Part shown: positions 37,001 to 44,668 of the stretch, piece after piece | How the letters are laid out: each line of letters starts with the position of its first letter | Numbering within the stretch: the first letter of the stretch is position 1 | NCBI RefSeq assembly: GCF_900091455.1 | Contig: NZ_LT607412.1 | Location: forward strand, 6,510,001 to 6,574,000 | Reading direction: 5' to 3' | DNA from: Micromonospora coriariae | Lineage (GTDB): Bacteria; Actinomycetota; Actinomycetes; Mycobacteriales; Micromonosporaceae | DNA length: 64,000 nucleotides | Made by a program: the position numbers and the translations under genes | The notes under the pieces: generated by a model | Databases searched by the model: none | What the model was told of the DNA's origin: nothing | What the model saw: the letters and a program-made list of their open reading frames with translations, nothing else

Positions 37001-37364
37001 AGGCTCGTCGCAGGTTCTGCGCGAGCTTGACCGCGTCCATGTCGGCCTCGAAGAGATCTCGGTCGGAGGTGCGACGGAGTGTGATATGCGCAATCACAGC
37101 CTGGATGCACGCCTTGCGTTCCTCTTTATCCAGATAGCGGAACTTGCCGTCCCATGTCTTGATGAGTCGTTGTTCGATCTGATCGCAGACCGACTCGACC
37201 TGACGGCTGAACTCCCGGCGGACAAATCTGTCCGCAAAGCTCACTTCGATGAGCTCTACCAGGCCCTTTGCAGGCCTAGTTTTCGCGGACCGATGTCTGA
37301 GCCAATCGCCTGCCACTCGCGTGACGATGGCCTTGGCTAAGCCCCCGAGGGCCACGTCAATCAT
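34020..37364 (-). CDS. NACHT-LRR STAND NTPase (bacterial NLR-like protein)
   Basis: A 1114-residue protein with the layout of an animal NLR. The helical N-terminal region (about 1-280) has no recognised effector domain. The NACHT NTPase follows with Walker A GEAGSGKTT (286-294), Walker B LLILVDGVDE (365-374) and VLVTTRP (398-404). A winged/helical segment with FIHRSFLEFLAGKEA (about 602-616) comes next, then leucine-rich repeats (about 810-1050). Bacterial NACHT proteins of this design are known anti-phage sensors. GC is clearly lower than in the flanks, pointing to acquisition by transfer. AGGAG lies six bases before the ATG at 37364. It is divergent from an FHA gene. Confidence 0.88.
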   Translation of the reverse strand: MIDVALGGLAKAIVTRVAGDWLRHRSAKTRPAKGLVELIEVSFADRFVRREFSRQVESVCDQIEQRLIKTWDGKFRYLDKEERKACIQAVIAHITLRRTSDRDLFEADMDAVKLAQNLRRAYGSLSPHGLSDEGEAFFDRLLVDSCDYLIRVAQLLPDFGPRVDVEILGRLTALSDEVRQVLARMPRSVRTNTVDEDASFLQSYLSFISEDLDTLDLIGVDAPDDPKRATLSVAYLGLTVSASRPRPARESGTGRHWFGSQGKGGEHQRSRIEDALGKNRLTVIRGEAGSGKTTLLKWLAVTAARSSFVDSLVGWNSLVPVLLTLRRFDSKDLPDPSGLVRAAVPAIAAEEPADWAARQLRAGRLLILVDGVDELAASRRRTIAAWLGQLARLYDAHVLVTTRPAAVPVDWLEEFGFKTVMLEPMNRLDVRVFIRQWHQAVWHASRVRGREPDRGLVEAAERRIMGQLDARPHLRNLATTPLLCALLCALNFTRRGFLPPDRMEIYRAALDMLELRETERELPRSAISSLTMRQRQYLLQGLAWRLAERANSEVSKERAIAWTESRLRRLPVAGDLPSASSIIGDFVARSGLLREPVPGRIDFIHRSFLEFLAGKEAAEEEHLDLLVDKAHLDQWREIVIMTAGHGGPKLQGELLDGILDRAEREPRRARTLRLLAISCMETATSLTEGRRKRLEECLGQILPPRNAAEARSLSSAGEHLLTRLPNSLAENAPTSAAAVIRTVVHIGGEHAIAKLKLYRRDSRPAVVAQLISGWDYFDAEEYAKEILADSPLIDGGIESSDPRQVRALRHLRNLRTLTAIVDLDSVEEATKLPQLTTLVVRGRSTRQFPVERLAQLPSLDALHSLVMETPVPAEAVAYLADLPSLRRLHVTFADSPSDLSFLNGLPKLEALTMKSLRQVTDLAALEDLDKLRELSLWHLAEDSSIRLDRLARGLEDLTLVEYYGTGLGQSLSALTELRRVRVLQSDGLRSVAPLATLKLTELVLRDCDKVAEVSTIGSITTLESLALIDCGVSDLDFLARLPRLRDLYLRLDDPFDPTVLGPRQQPVRVHLVGGQQLVPAEVGGLPTGVQVRRLWNVVPSWDHRRGWVITGLSR

Positions 37365-37438
37365 CCGCATCTCCTGGAAGCCAGTCTGGACGCACGGAAC
37401 CAGCCGGACGCTCCCGGTCGCCTCTCCGGCACCCACAC

Positions 37439-37456
37439 TAGTATGCTTCGCATACT
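37439..37456. promoter_or_regulatory. Palindrome in the shared NACHT/FHA promoter region
   Basis: AGTATGC-TTC-GCATACT (37440-37456) is a perfect seven-base inverted repeat. TAGTAT (37439-37444) is a -10 candidate for the FHA gene, and TAGTGT on the other strand is one for the NACHT gene, so a protein bound here could control both. Confidence 0.5.
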
Positions 37457-37487
37457 TGTCGATCCGTCGCTACGGCAAGGGGGGGTC

Positions 37488-38210
37488 GTGCCAAATCCGT
37501 CCGCGCTCCCTCCGATCGGAGAGGTCGCCGAGCACCTGCGAGACTTCACCTCGGAGCTGCGGAACCTCCATCGCCAGGCAGGTTCACCCGGTTTGGAGTT
37601 GCTCAATCTGTCGCTTTCGGACCAAAAGGATCCATTCGCCACAGTTGTTATCGACCTCGCCAGCCAGGCGATGCGCGGTCAGGTACTGCTTCCGTGGCCC
37701 AAGGTACAGACGCTGGTGCGGCGGCTCGCCGAATGGGTCGGGGCGCCCGACCCGGACGAAATAGTTGACCGCCTCCACGTGAAGTGGACGACAGCGGACG
37801 CGAGTCAGATGCTCCATCGCCTGCCGACGAAGGTCCAGCCGGTCGACGGCGACCCCTCCTCGGGAGGAGCGTCCCCGCCGTGCGGATTCCTCGAGGCAAG
37901 GCGCGGCGGAGCCAGGGGCCAGATATGGGAGTTGCCGGACGGACCGGTGATGATCGGGCGCAGCTCCACCTGCTTCGTCACCCTGCCCGACTCATCGGTG
38001 TCACGTGAGCACGCGGTGATTTCGAGGACCGGGATCAACTTCACCGTACGGGACCTGGGCAGCACCAACGGGACGTATCTGAACGCCGAGAGGCTGGACC
38101 ACTCGGTTGAGTACCTTCTAGAACACAATGATCAACTCAGTGTCGGAGTGGTCCTGCTGACGTTTCTGCTCGACGCGGCCGTGTACATATCGAAGCGGCG
38201 ACAGCCGTAG
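37488..38210 (+). CDS. FHA-domain protein with a degenerate HTH-like N-terminal domain
   Basis: A 240-residue protein. The N-terminal 105 residues (IGEVAEHLRDFTSELRNLHR onward to DRLHVKW) follow the spacing of the Xre-type HTH domain common at the start of actinobacterial STAND proteins, though the helices are degenerate. Residues about 130-230 form a forkhead-associated domain with the phosphothreonine-binding residues GRSSTC, SVSREHAVI and LGSTNGTYLN. FHA domains read protein phosphorylation by Ser/Thr kinases. The GTG at 37488 is preferred because AGGGGGGG lies just upstream; the frame extends to 37443. It shares the low GC of the divergent NACHT-LRR gene. Confidence 0.82.
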   Translation: MPNPSALPPIGEVAEHLRDFTSELRNLHRQAGSPGLELLNLSLSDQKDPFATVVIDLASQAMRGQVLLPWPKVQTLVRRLAEWVGAPDPDEIVDRLHVKWTTADASQMLHRLPTKVQPVDGDPSSGGASPPCGFLEARRGGARGQIWELPDGPVMIGRSSTCFVTLPDSSVSREHAVISRTGINFTVRDLGSTNGTYLNAERLDHSVEYLLEHNDQLSVGVVLLTFLLDAAVYISKRRQP

Positions 38211-38303
38211 TGGCCACCGCAACGGATAGCGGCTCACGATAGGTGCCAGGCCGACCGCCGACTCCGACCGTTTCGCCAGGGCTGCGTACCGTCGCGGCGG
38301 GTC

Positions 38304-38309
38304 TACCCT
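38304..38309 (+). promoter_or_regulatory. -10 element TACCCT for a leaderless response-regulator transcript
   Basis: TACCCT ends six bases before the ATG at 38316, and no ribosome-binding site lies between, fitting leaderless expression of the operon. Confidence 0.55.
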
Positions 38310-38315
38310 CAGCTC

Positions 38316-38996
38316 ATGGAGGGCCGCGTGCTGGTGGTCGAGGACGATGCCTCCATCCGGGAGGTCACCGCCCTCGGTCTGCGCCGCGCCGGCTTCCGGG
38401 TCGACACCGCCGTCGACGGGCGGCAGGCCCTCGCGGCGTGGCGGGCCCGCCCGGTCGATCTGATCGTGCTCGACGTCATGCTGCCCGGTCTGGACGGCTT
38501 GGAGGTCTGCCGGGAGATCCGGCGCAGCAGCCAGGTGCCGATCCTGATGCTGACCGCGCGCACCGACACGCTCGACGTGGTGGTCGGGCTGGAGTGCGGA
38601 GCGGACGACTACCTGCGCAAGCCGTTCGACCTGCCTGAACTGGTGGCCCGGGTTCGCTCGGTGCTGCGCCGGGCGAGCGCGCCGGTCACGTCGAGCATCA
38701 TCGAGGTCGGCGGCCTGGAGATCGACCCGGGCAGCTTCGTGGTCCGGCGGGACGGCCGGGAGGTGGCGCTGACCGCCACCGAGTTCCGCCTGCTGCTGGA
38801 GTTGGCCCGCCGCCCCGGGCAGGTCTTCACCCGGGAACTGCTGCTGGATCTGGTCTGGAACCACAGCTTTCTGGGCGACTCGCGGCTGGTCGACGTGGCG
38901 GTGCAGCGGCTGCGCGCCAAGGTCGAGGACGACCCGGCGCACCCTCGGCTGGTACGCACAGTCCGCGGCGCCGGCTACAAGCTCTCCACGGGCTGA
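38316..38996 (+). CDS. OmpR-family response regulator
   Basis: A 226-residue two-component regulator. The receiver has the acidic pocket VVEDD, the phosphorylated Asp53 in LIVLDVMLPG, and Lys in LRKPFD. The winged-helix output domain carries ATEFRLLLELARRPGQVFTR and VDVAVQRLRAKVEDD. It is 13 bases ahead of its cognate kinase gene. With the downstream GerMN lipoprotein the operon resembles MtrA-MtrB-LpqB or CseB-CseC-CseA arrangements that watch the cell envelope. Confidence 0.92.
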   Translation: MEGRVLVVEDDASIREVTALGLRRAGFRVDTAVDGRQALAAWRARPVDLIVLDVMLPGLDGLEVCREIRRSSQVPILMLTARTDTLDVVVGLECGADDYLRKPFDLPELVARVRSVLRRASAPVTSSIIEVGGLEIDPGSFVVRRDGREVALTATEFRLLLELARRPGQVFTRELLLDLVWNHSFLGDSRLVDVAVQRLRAKVEDDPAHPRLVRTVRGAGYKLSTG

Positions 38997-39009
38997 CAGG
39001 AGGTCCGCG

Positions 39010-40503
39010 ATGGCCGGACGCGCGGTACCCCCGGGCCGGCTGCGGCGCCGGCTGACGATCGCCTTCGTGCTGGTCGCCGGGGTCTCCGCCGGCCTGCTCG
39101 CCGGGGGCACGGGGCTGCTGCTGCGGCAGTCCTGGTTGGACGCCTCACTGCACCAGGCCGCCGCCGACGCCCGCTACCAACTCGTCCTCGCCGGACAGTT
39201 CCTGCCGTTGTCCGACCAGCGCAGCACCGAACTGCTCACCAGTTTCGAGGGCAGCGGCCGGCACGTGGTGCTCGTCGACGGTCCAGCGCGCCCCTCGCAC
39301 CCGTCGTACGCCCCGACGCTCGGCACCCGGCTGCGGGCCACTGTCGCGGACGGGCAGCTCGGCTACCAGCGGTCCGCGCCAGCGGAGCGCCCACGGTTGC
39401 TGGTGGTCGGCGGACGCATCCCCGGCTCGACCGCCGAGCTGTACGTGATCACCGTCGAGGACGACATCGCCGCCGACCTGGGTCAGCTGCGCACCGCGCT
39501 GCTGGCCGGCTGGGTGCTGGTGGTGCTGCTCGCCGCCGGGGTGGGACACCTGCTGGCCCGCCGCACGCTGGAGCCGGTGGGACGGGCCAGCCGGGCCGCC
39601 CGGGCGCTCACCGAGGGCCTGCTCGCCACCCGTCTGCCGGTACGCGGGCGGGACGAGTTCAGCGTCTGGGCGGCGTCGTTCAACGAGATGGCCGAGGCGC
39701 TGGAGTCGAAGATCGCCGCGCTCTCCGCGGCGCAGGCACGGGAGCGGCGGTTCACCGCCGACGTCGCGCACGAGCTGCGTACCCCGGTCACCGCCCTGGT
39801 GGCCGCGGCCTCGTTGCTGCGCGAGCACCTGGACCAGCTGCCCGACGACGCCCGACCGGCCGCACGGCTGCTGGTCGGTGACGTGGTCCGGCTTCGCCGG
39901 CTGGTCGAGGACCTGATGGAGATCTCCCGGCTGGATGCCGGCCAGGAGCGGCCGACCATGGAGCCGGTGGACGCGCCGGCGCTCCTGCGCGGGATCGTCG
40001 CGGCACGCGGCTGGTCGGAGCGGGTGCTGGTCATTGGTGATCCGGTCGCGCTGCGCACCGACCCGCGCCGGCTGGAACGGGTGCTGGCCAACCTCGTCGC
40101 GAACGCGGTCGAGCACGGCGGCGGCGAGATCCGGGCCACCGTGGCCGGGGAAGGCCCGCTGGTCGTCTTCGAGGTCACCGACCAGGGACCGGGCATCCCG
40201 CCCGAGCACCTGCCCCGCCTGTTCGACCGGTTCCACAAGGTCGACCCGTCCCGTTCGGCGCCGGGCAGTGGGCTGGGGCTGGCCATCGCCCGGGAACACG
40301 CCGTCCTGCTCGGTGGGGTGCTGACCGCGCACAGCGAGCCGGGCGTGGGCAGCCGATTCCGGTTGGAGCTGCCCGCCCCGGGCCCCGCCCGGTCGCGCGA
40401 GGGCGCCCCGCGCCAGATCGAGCACCCCGACGACCAGGCCTCGGCGCGTCCGCCCGGTGGCGGGCGCGCGGCCCGCACCGCGCCGTCGGGCGGTGCGGGG
40501 TGA
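39010..40503 (+). CDS. Membrane sensor histidine kinase
   Basis: A 497-residue kinase with transmembrane helices at about 14-37 and 162-182 enclosing an extracytoplasmic sensor of about 120 residues, then HAMP, the HisKA box FTADVAHELRTPVT (His254), N-box NLVANAVEHGG, and glycine boxes DQGPGIPP and GSGLGLAI. A low-complexity basic/proline tail follows the ATPase domain. AGGAGG precedes the ATG. Its stop codon overlaps the start of the lipoprotein gene by four bases, so the lipoprotein is probably part of the signal input. Confidence 0.92.
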   Translation: MAGRAVPPGRLRRRLTIAFVLVAGVSAGLLAGGTGLLLRQSWLDASLHQAAADARYQLVLAGQFLPLSDQRSTELLTSFEGSGRHVVLVDGPARPSHPSYAPTLGTRLRATVADGQLGYQRSAPAERPRLLVVGGRIPGSTAELYVITVEDDIAADLGQLRTALLAGWVLVVLLAAGVGHLLARRTLEPVGRASRAARALTEGLLATRLPVRGRDEFSVWAASFNEMAEALESKIAALSAAQARERRFTADVAHELRTPVTALVAAASLLREHLDQLPDDARPAARLLVGDVVRLRRLVEDLMEISRLDAGQERPTMEPVDAPALLRGIVAARGWSERVLVIGDPVALRTDPRRLERVLANLVANAVEHGGGEIRATVAGEGPLVVFEVTDQGPGIPPEHLPRLFDRFHKVDPSRSAPGSGLGLAIAREHAVLLGGVLTAHSEPGVGSRFRLELPAPGPARSREGAPRQIEHPDDQASARPPGGGRAARTAPSGGAG

Positions 40504-41411
40504 GCCCGCGGAGTGCTGCCCGGCTGGCGGCGCCGGTGCTCATCGCCGCGGTGCTCGTCGGCGGGTGCGGCACCCCACGGTCCGGCGTCCTCGGGCCCGC
40601 GCCCACCGCCGCGCCGTCGAGCGCCCCCGCGCCCACCGAACGTCCCGACCCGACCCCCACGCCATCCGCGGAACCGCGACCGTCGCGCACCGGCACCCCG
40701 ACCCTCCCGCCGGCGCCGTCCGCCACCGGTACGCGCCCCCGGGCGGCCACGGTGACCATCGAGCTGTGGTACGTCCGTTCCGGCCGGCTCGTCCCGACCC
40801 ACCGGACCCGGCCGGCCACAGTGGCGACGTCCCGGCTGGCGCTGACCGAGCTGGCCGCCGGGCCCACGCCGGCGGAGGCCGCGACCGGGCTGGCCACCCT
40901 CCTGCCGACCGGCGTCGAGGTGACCCGGATCACCGACGGCGTGGCGACGCTCGGGACCGTCCCGTCCACCGGCGACCGGGTGGAGCGCCGGCTGCGCGAG
41001 GCACAGGTGGTGTGGACCCTCACCCAGTTCCCCACCGTGCGGCAGGTCCGCTTCGGCGGGGGCGGCCCGGTCGGCCGGGCCGACTACGCGGATCTCCTAC
41101 CGCCGATCGTGGTCTCCGGCCCGCGTGTCGGCGAACGCGTCACCGCCCCGCTCACCGTCACCGGCACCGCCGACGTGTTCGAGGCCACGGTGAGCGTCCG
41201 GGTCCTGGACGCCGCCGGCCGGGAGGTGGCCACCGGCTTCGGCACCGCGAGCTGCGGGAGCGGCTGCCGGGGCGGGTACCGGGTGGTGGTCGGCTGGCAC
41301 ACGGCCCGCGAGCAGCGCGGGACCATCGAGGTGTACGAGGTGTCCGCCCGGGACGGTTCCCGGATCAACACGGTCGTCGTCCCGGTGCTCCTCGCCCCTT
41401 CCGGAGGCTGA
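40500..41411 (+). CDS. GerMN/Gmad2-domain lipoprotein
   Basis: A 303-residue lipoprotein with lipobox VGGC (Cys near 23), a long Pro/Thr linker, a GerMN domain (about 85-185, including LALTELAAGPTPAEAATGL) and a C-terminal Gmad2 immunoglobulin-like domain (about 200-300, PIVVSGPRVGERVTAPLTVT onward). GerMN domains also occur in LpqB, the partner of the MtrAB system. The GTG at 40500 overlaps the kinase stop codon. It likely modulates the kinase in the envelope. Confidence 0.85.
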   Translation: MSPRSAARLAAPVLIAAVLVGGCGTPRSGVLGPAPTAAPSSAPAPTERPDPTPTPSAEPRPSRTGTPTLPPAPSATGTRPRAATVTIELWYVRSGRLVPTHRTRPATVATSRLALTELAAGPTPAEAATGLATLLPTGVEVTRITDGVATLGTVPSTGDRVERRLREAQVVWTLTQFPTVRQVRFGGGGPVGRADYADLLPPIVVSGPRVGERVTAPLTVTGTADVFEATVSVRVLDAAGREVATGFGTASCGSGCRGGYRVVVGWHTAREQRGTIEVYEVSARDGSRINTVVVPVLLAPSGG

Positions 41412-41441
41412 GCACCCGGTTCACCTGCCGGCCATCGGATG

Positions 41442-41457
41442 GAAACGTAATCGTTTC
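41442..41457. promoter_or_regulatory. Candidate TetR operator GAAACG-TAAT-CGTTTC
   Basis: A perfect six-base inverted repeat with a four-base spacer lies about 90 bases ahead of the TetR gene. A weaker copy of the same pattern (TACGACATCGTTTC, about 41522-41535) lies near the likely transcription start, which suggests autoregulation. Confidence 0.5.
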
Positions 41458-41549
41458 GTCGACCCGGTGCGACGCAACTCATAAAAGCCTGCACGATCTC
41501 CAGAACGCGAACTAGGGTCAGTACGACATCGTTTCGCGGGGGGGTCGAG

Positions 41550-42179
41550 ATGCTGGGTGGTCAGCAGGTGGGCGCGGGTGCCGGGGTGCCGGCTGCCCGG
41601 GCCGCTCGGTGCACCGCGGCAGACCTCTTCGCCGTCGTCATCGACCTGCTGCGCGAGGTCGGCTACGACCGGATGACCATCGACGCCATCGCCGCCCGGG
41701 CCCACGTCAGCAAGGCCACCATCTACCGGCGCTGGGACGGCAAGGCCGAGTTGGTCGTCGCCGCCCTGCGCGACCGGCACGTGGGCGTACACAACCCGCC
41801 CGACACGGGCTCCCTGCGCGGCGACCTGATCGAGTTGCTGCGCGCCACGGCCGCCATCTGCGTGGCCGACTGTGACCTGATGCAGGCGTTGACCTTCGCC
41901 ATGCGGACCAACCCCGAGCTGGAACGACTGGTACGCCACCAGGTCCTACCGGCCGGGCGGGTGGCCAGCACCGCCATCCTCGTCCGTGCGGCCGCCCGCG
42001 GCGAGATCCCGCCGGAGGCCGGTGAACGCGATCTGTTCCACGACCTGGCGCCCGCGCTCACCATGTCCCGAATCGTCGCGCACGGCCTACCCGCCGATGA
42101 CGCGTTCCTCATCCAGGTCGTCGACCAGGTGCTGATCCCGGTGCTCCGCTACCAGCCCAACCGCCAGGCCCAGCCCTGA
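41550..42179 (+). CDS. TetR family transcriptional regulator
   Basis: A 209-residue repressor with the N-terminal TetR HTH (DRMTIDAIAARAHVSKATIY followed by RRW, about residues 48-70) and a C-terminal ligand domain of the TetR_C_11-like type. GGGGGG lies five bases before the ATG. It is 47 bases upstream of a DHA2-type exporter on the same strand, so it most likely represses itself and the exporter through the inverted repeats upstream. Confidence 0.9.
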   Translation: MLGGQQVGAGAGVPAARAARCTAADLFAVVIDLLREVGYDRMTIDAIAARAHVSKATIYRRWDGKAELVVAALRDRHVGVHNPPDTGSLRGDLIELLRATAAICVADCDLMQALTFAMRTNPELERLVRHQVLPAGRVASTAILVRAAARGEIPPEAGERDLFHDLAPALTMSRIVAHGLPADDAFLIQVVDQVLIPVLRYQPNRQAQP

Positions 42180-42226
42180 CCTGACCGGCTCCGCTCCTGA
42201 CCTACCGAAACACGGAAGGCTTCATC

Positions 42227-43720
42227 ATGCCCGGAACTACCTCGACAGCTCCCGGCGCGCCCGGCGCCGAGACGTCGACGAACGCGCCGCACCCGCGGCG
42301 CTGGATCGCGCTGGCCGTTATCGCGGTCTCGCAGCTCATGGTGGTCCTGGACGCCACGATCGTGAACATCGCACTCCCCCAGGCCCAGTCCGACCTGGGC
42401 ATCACCGACGCGAACCGGCAGTGGGTGATCACCGCCTACACGCTGGCCTTCGGCGGCCTGCTCCTGCTCGGCGGCCGGATCGCCGACTTCTGGGGCCGCA
42501 AGCGCACCTTCCTGGTCGGCATGACCGGCTTCGCGCTGGCCTCCGCGCTGGGCGGTCTGGCCACCACCGGCGGGATGCTCTTCGCCGCCCGCGCGTTGCA
42601 GGGCGCCTTCGGCGCGCTGCTCGCCCCGGCCGCGCTGGCGCTGCTCACCGTGCTGTTCACCGAGGCCACCGAGCGGGCCAAGGCGTTCGCCGTGTACGGC
42701 GCGATCGCCGGCGGCGGGTCCGCGGTCGGCCTGCTGCTCGGCGGGGTGCTCACCGAGTACGCCGACTGGCGCTGGTGCCTGCTGGTCAACATCCCGGTCG
42801 CCGCCATCGCGATCGCCTTCGCCCTGCCGCTGGTGCCGGAGAGCCGGGCGCACGGCAACACCCGCTACGACGTGCCCGGCGCGGTCGTCGTCACCGCCGG
42901 TCTGGTCTCCCTGGTGTACGGCTTCACCAAGGCCGCCGAGGACGGCTGGGACGCCACCGCGACGCTCGGTTTCATCGCCGCCGGCGTGGTGCTGCTCGCC
43001 GCCTTCGTGGCGATCGAACTGCGCTCCAACCACCCGCTGCTGCCGCTGCGGATCATCCTGGACCGCAACCGGGGCGGGGCGTACCTCGCGTCGACGCTGA
43101 TCGGCGCCGGCCTGTTCGGCGCGTTCCTCTTCCTGACCTTCTACTTCCAGGTGGTGCTGCAGTACAAGCCGCTGGAGGCCGGGCTCGCCTCGCTGCCGGT
43201 CACCGCCGGCGTGCTGATCGCGGCGGGCGGCGCCAGCCAGTTGATGCCACGGTTGGGCGCCAAGCCGCTGATGGTCGGCGGTGCCGTGCTCGCCGCCGTG
43301 GCCATGCTGTTGCTGACCCAGATCGACGTGGACACGTCGTTCCTCACCCACCTGCTGCCGGCCCAGGTCATCCTCGGCATGGGTCTCGGCTTCACCTTCG
43401 TGCCGCTGTCCAGTCTCGCCCTGGTCGGGGTGCCGGAGCACGACGCGGGCGCGGCCAGCGCGACGCTCAACGCCACCCAGCAGATCGGCGGCTCGCTGGG
43501 CACCGCGCTGCTGAACACCATGTACACCAGCGCGGTGGCCACCTACCTGGTCTCGCACGTGCCGAACCCGGCCAACCAGATCGAGGCGCTGGTGCACGGC
43601 TACAGCGTGGCGTTCGCCTGGGGCGCGGCCCTGATCGTGCTCGCCGGGCTGGCCACCCTGATCCTGATCAAGGTGCGCAGGGAGGACATCCCGGCCGGCA
43701 ACGCTGTGCACATGGGCTGA
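42227..43720 (+). CDS. DHA2 family MFS drug exporter (14 TM)
   Basis: A 497-residue proton-driven exporter of the EmrB/QacA group with about fourteen hydrophobic segments. Signature regions are VVLDATIVNIALPQ in helix 1, LGGRIADFWGRKR (motif A) and GGVLTEYADWRWCLLVNIPV (motif C and after). Such pumps expel antibiotics and toxic compounds; the substrate is unknown. GGAAGG precedes the ATG. It forms an operon with the upstream TetR regulator. Confidence 0.9.
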   Translation: MPGTTSTAPGAPGAETSTNAPHPRRWIALAVIAVSQLMVVLDATIVNIALPQAQSDLGITDANRQWVITAYTLAFGGLLLLGGRIADFWGRKRTFLVGMTGFALASALGGLATTGGMLFAARALQGAFGALLAPAALALLTVLFTEATERAKAFAVYGAIAGGGSAVGLLLGGVLTEYADWRWCLLVNIPVAAIAIAFALPLVPESRAHGNTRYDVPGAVVVTAGLVSLVYGFTKAAEDGWDATATLGFIAAGVVLLAAFVAIELRSNHPLLPLRIILDRNRGGAYLASTLIGAGLFGAFLFLTFYFQVVLQYKPLEAGLASLPVTAGVLIAAGGASQLMPRLGAKPLMVGGAVLAAVAMLLLTQIDVDTSFLTHLLPAQVILGMGLGFTFVPLSSLALVGVPEHDAGAASATLNATQQIGGSLGTALLNTMYTSAVATYLVSHVPNPANQIEALVHGYSVAFAWGAALIVLAGLATLILIKVRREDIPAGNAVHMG

Positions 43721-43830
43721 GCCGACCGACGCGTCCGCCGGCCGGTCCGCTCCCCACCCGGGGATGGGCCGGCCGGCGGCCGCGTCCGGTAACGTCCCGA
43801 CCACCGTCGAAAAATCCATTGAGGAGACAT

Positions 43831-44622
43831 ATGTCCACGGCTGCCGACCAGATCATCAGTGCTCTGCGCGCGGGCCACGAGGAGCTCGCCGCGCTCGTCC
43901 GGGACCTCAAGGAGGACGACCTCCTTCTGCCGTCGGGGGCCAGTGAGTGGCAGGTGTCCCAGGTGCTCAGCCACCTGGGCAGCGGCGCGGAGATCAACCT
44001 CGCGACGCTGACCGCCGCCCGCACCGGCGCGCCCGCACCGGACGGCGACTTCAACCGCGGCGTCTGGCAACGCTGGGACGCGATGCCCCCGGCCGAGCAC
44101 GCCGCCGGCTTCCTCGAGGCCAACCAGCGGCTCGTCGAGGCGTACGAGGCGTTGGACGCCGAGAGCCGGGCCTCGCTGCGGATCGACCTCGGCTTCCTGC
44201 CGGACCCGGTCGACGTGGCCACCGCGGGCCGGTTCCGGCTCAGCGAGTTCGCGCTGCACCAGTGGGACGTCGAGGTCGCGTTCAACCCGTTCGCGGCGGT
44301 GACGCCGGGGGCGGTGCCGTTGCTGCTCGACCAGATCGGCGGCATGCTGGCGTGGACCGGCCGGCCGCAGGAACTCGCCGGCCGGGAGGCCACCCTGCTG
44401 GTCCGGCTGCACGAGCCCGAGCAGACGTACGGGCTGCGGCTGGGCGAGCACATCGAGTTGACCGACGCGCCGGAGCGGCCGGACGGCGAACTGATCGCCC
44501 CGGCCGAGGCGTGGCTGCGCCTCGCCACCGGACGGCTGGGCCCCCAGCACACCCCGGACGGTGTGCGGGTGACCGGCGCGGTGAGCCTGGACGACCTGCG
44601 GCGGGTCTTCGCCGGCTTCTGA
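43831..44622 (+). CDS. Maleylpyruvate isomerase family mycothiol-dependent enzyme
   Basis: A 263-residue protein with the DinB-like four-helix N-terminal domain (SEWQVSQVLSHLGSGAEI, where the metal-binding His lies, and SEFALHQWDVEVAF, holding the other ligand) and a C-terminal SCP2-like domain. Members of the family use mycothiol, the actinobacterial thiol, in isomerisation or transfer reactions. GAGGAG lies four bases before the ATG. It follows the exporter by 110 bases and may help detoxify the same compounds. A strong terminator follows. Confidence 0.85.
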   Translation: MSTAADQIISALRAGHEELAALVRDLKEDDLLLPSGASEWQVSQVLSHLGSGAEINLATLTAARTGAPAPDGDFNRGVWQRWDAMPPAEHAAGFLEANQRLVEAYEALDAESRASLRIDLGFLPDPVDVATAGRFRLSEFALHQWDVEVAFNPFAAVTPGAVPLLLDQIGGMLAWTGRPQELAGREATLLVRLHEPEQTYGLRLGEHIELTDAPERPDGELIAPAEAWLRLATGRLGPQHTPDGVRVTGAVSLDDLRRVFAGF

Positions 44623-44626
44623 GCTG

Positions 44627-44662
44627 GTGCCGCGCGGGCCGGTCACCCGGCCCGCGCGGCAC
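44627..44662. terminator. Bidirectional hairpin terminator
   Basis: A perfect 16-base-pair stem (44627-44642 with 44647-44662) and a four-base loop, between convergent genes ending at 44622 and 44669. Confidence 0.75.
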
Positions 44663-44668
44663 ACCCGG

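Noticed and set aside
33830..38320. Direct repeats or att-like sites bounding the low-GC island
   Set aside because: I compared the two edges by eye and found no convincing repeat; no integrase or tRNA is present, so the mode of transfer is unknown.
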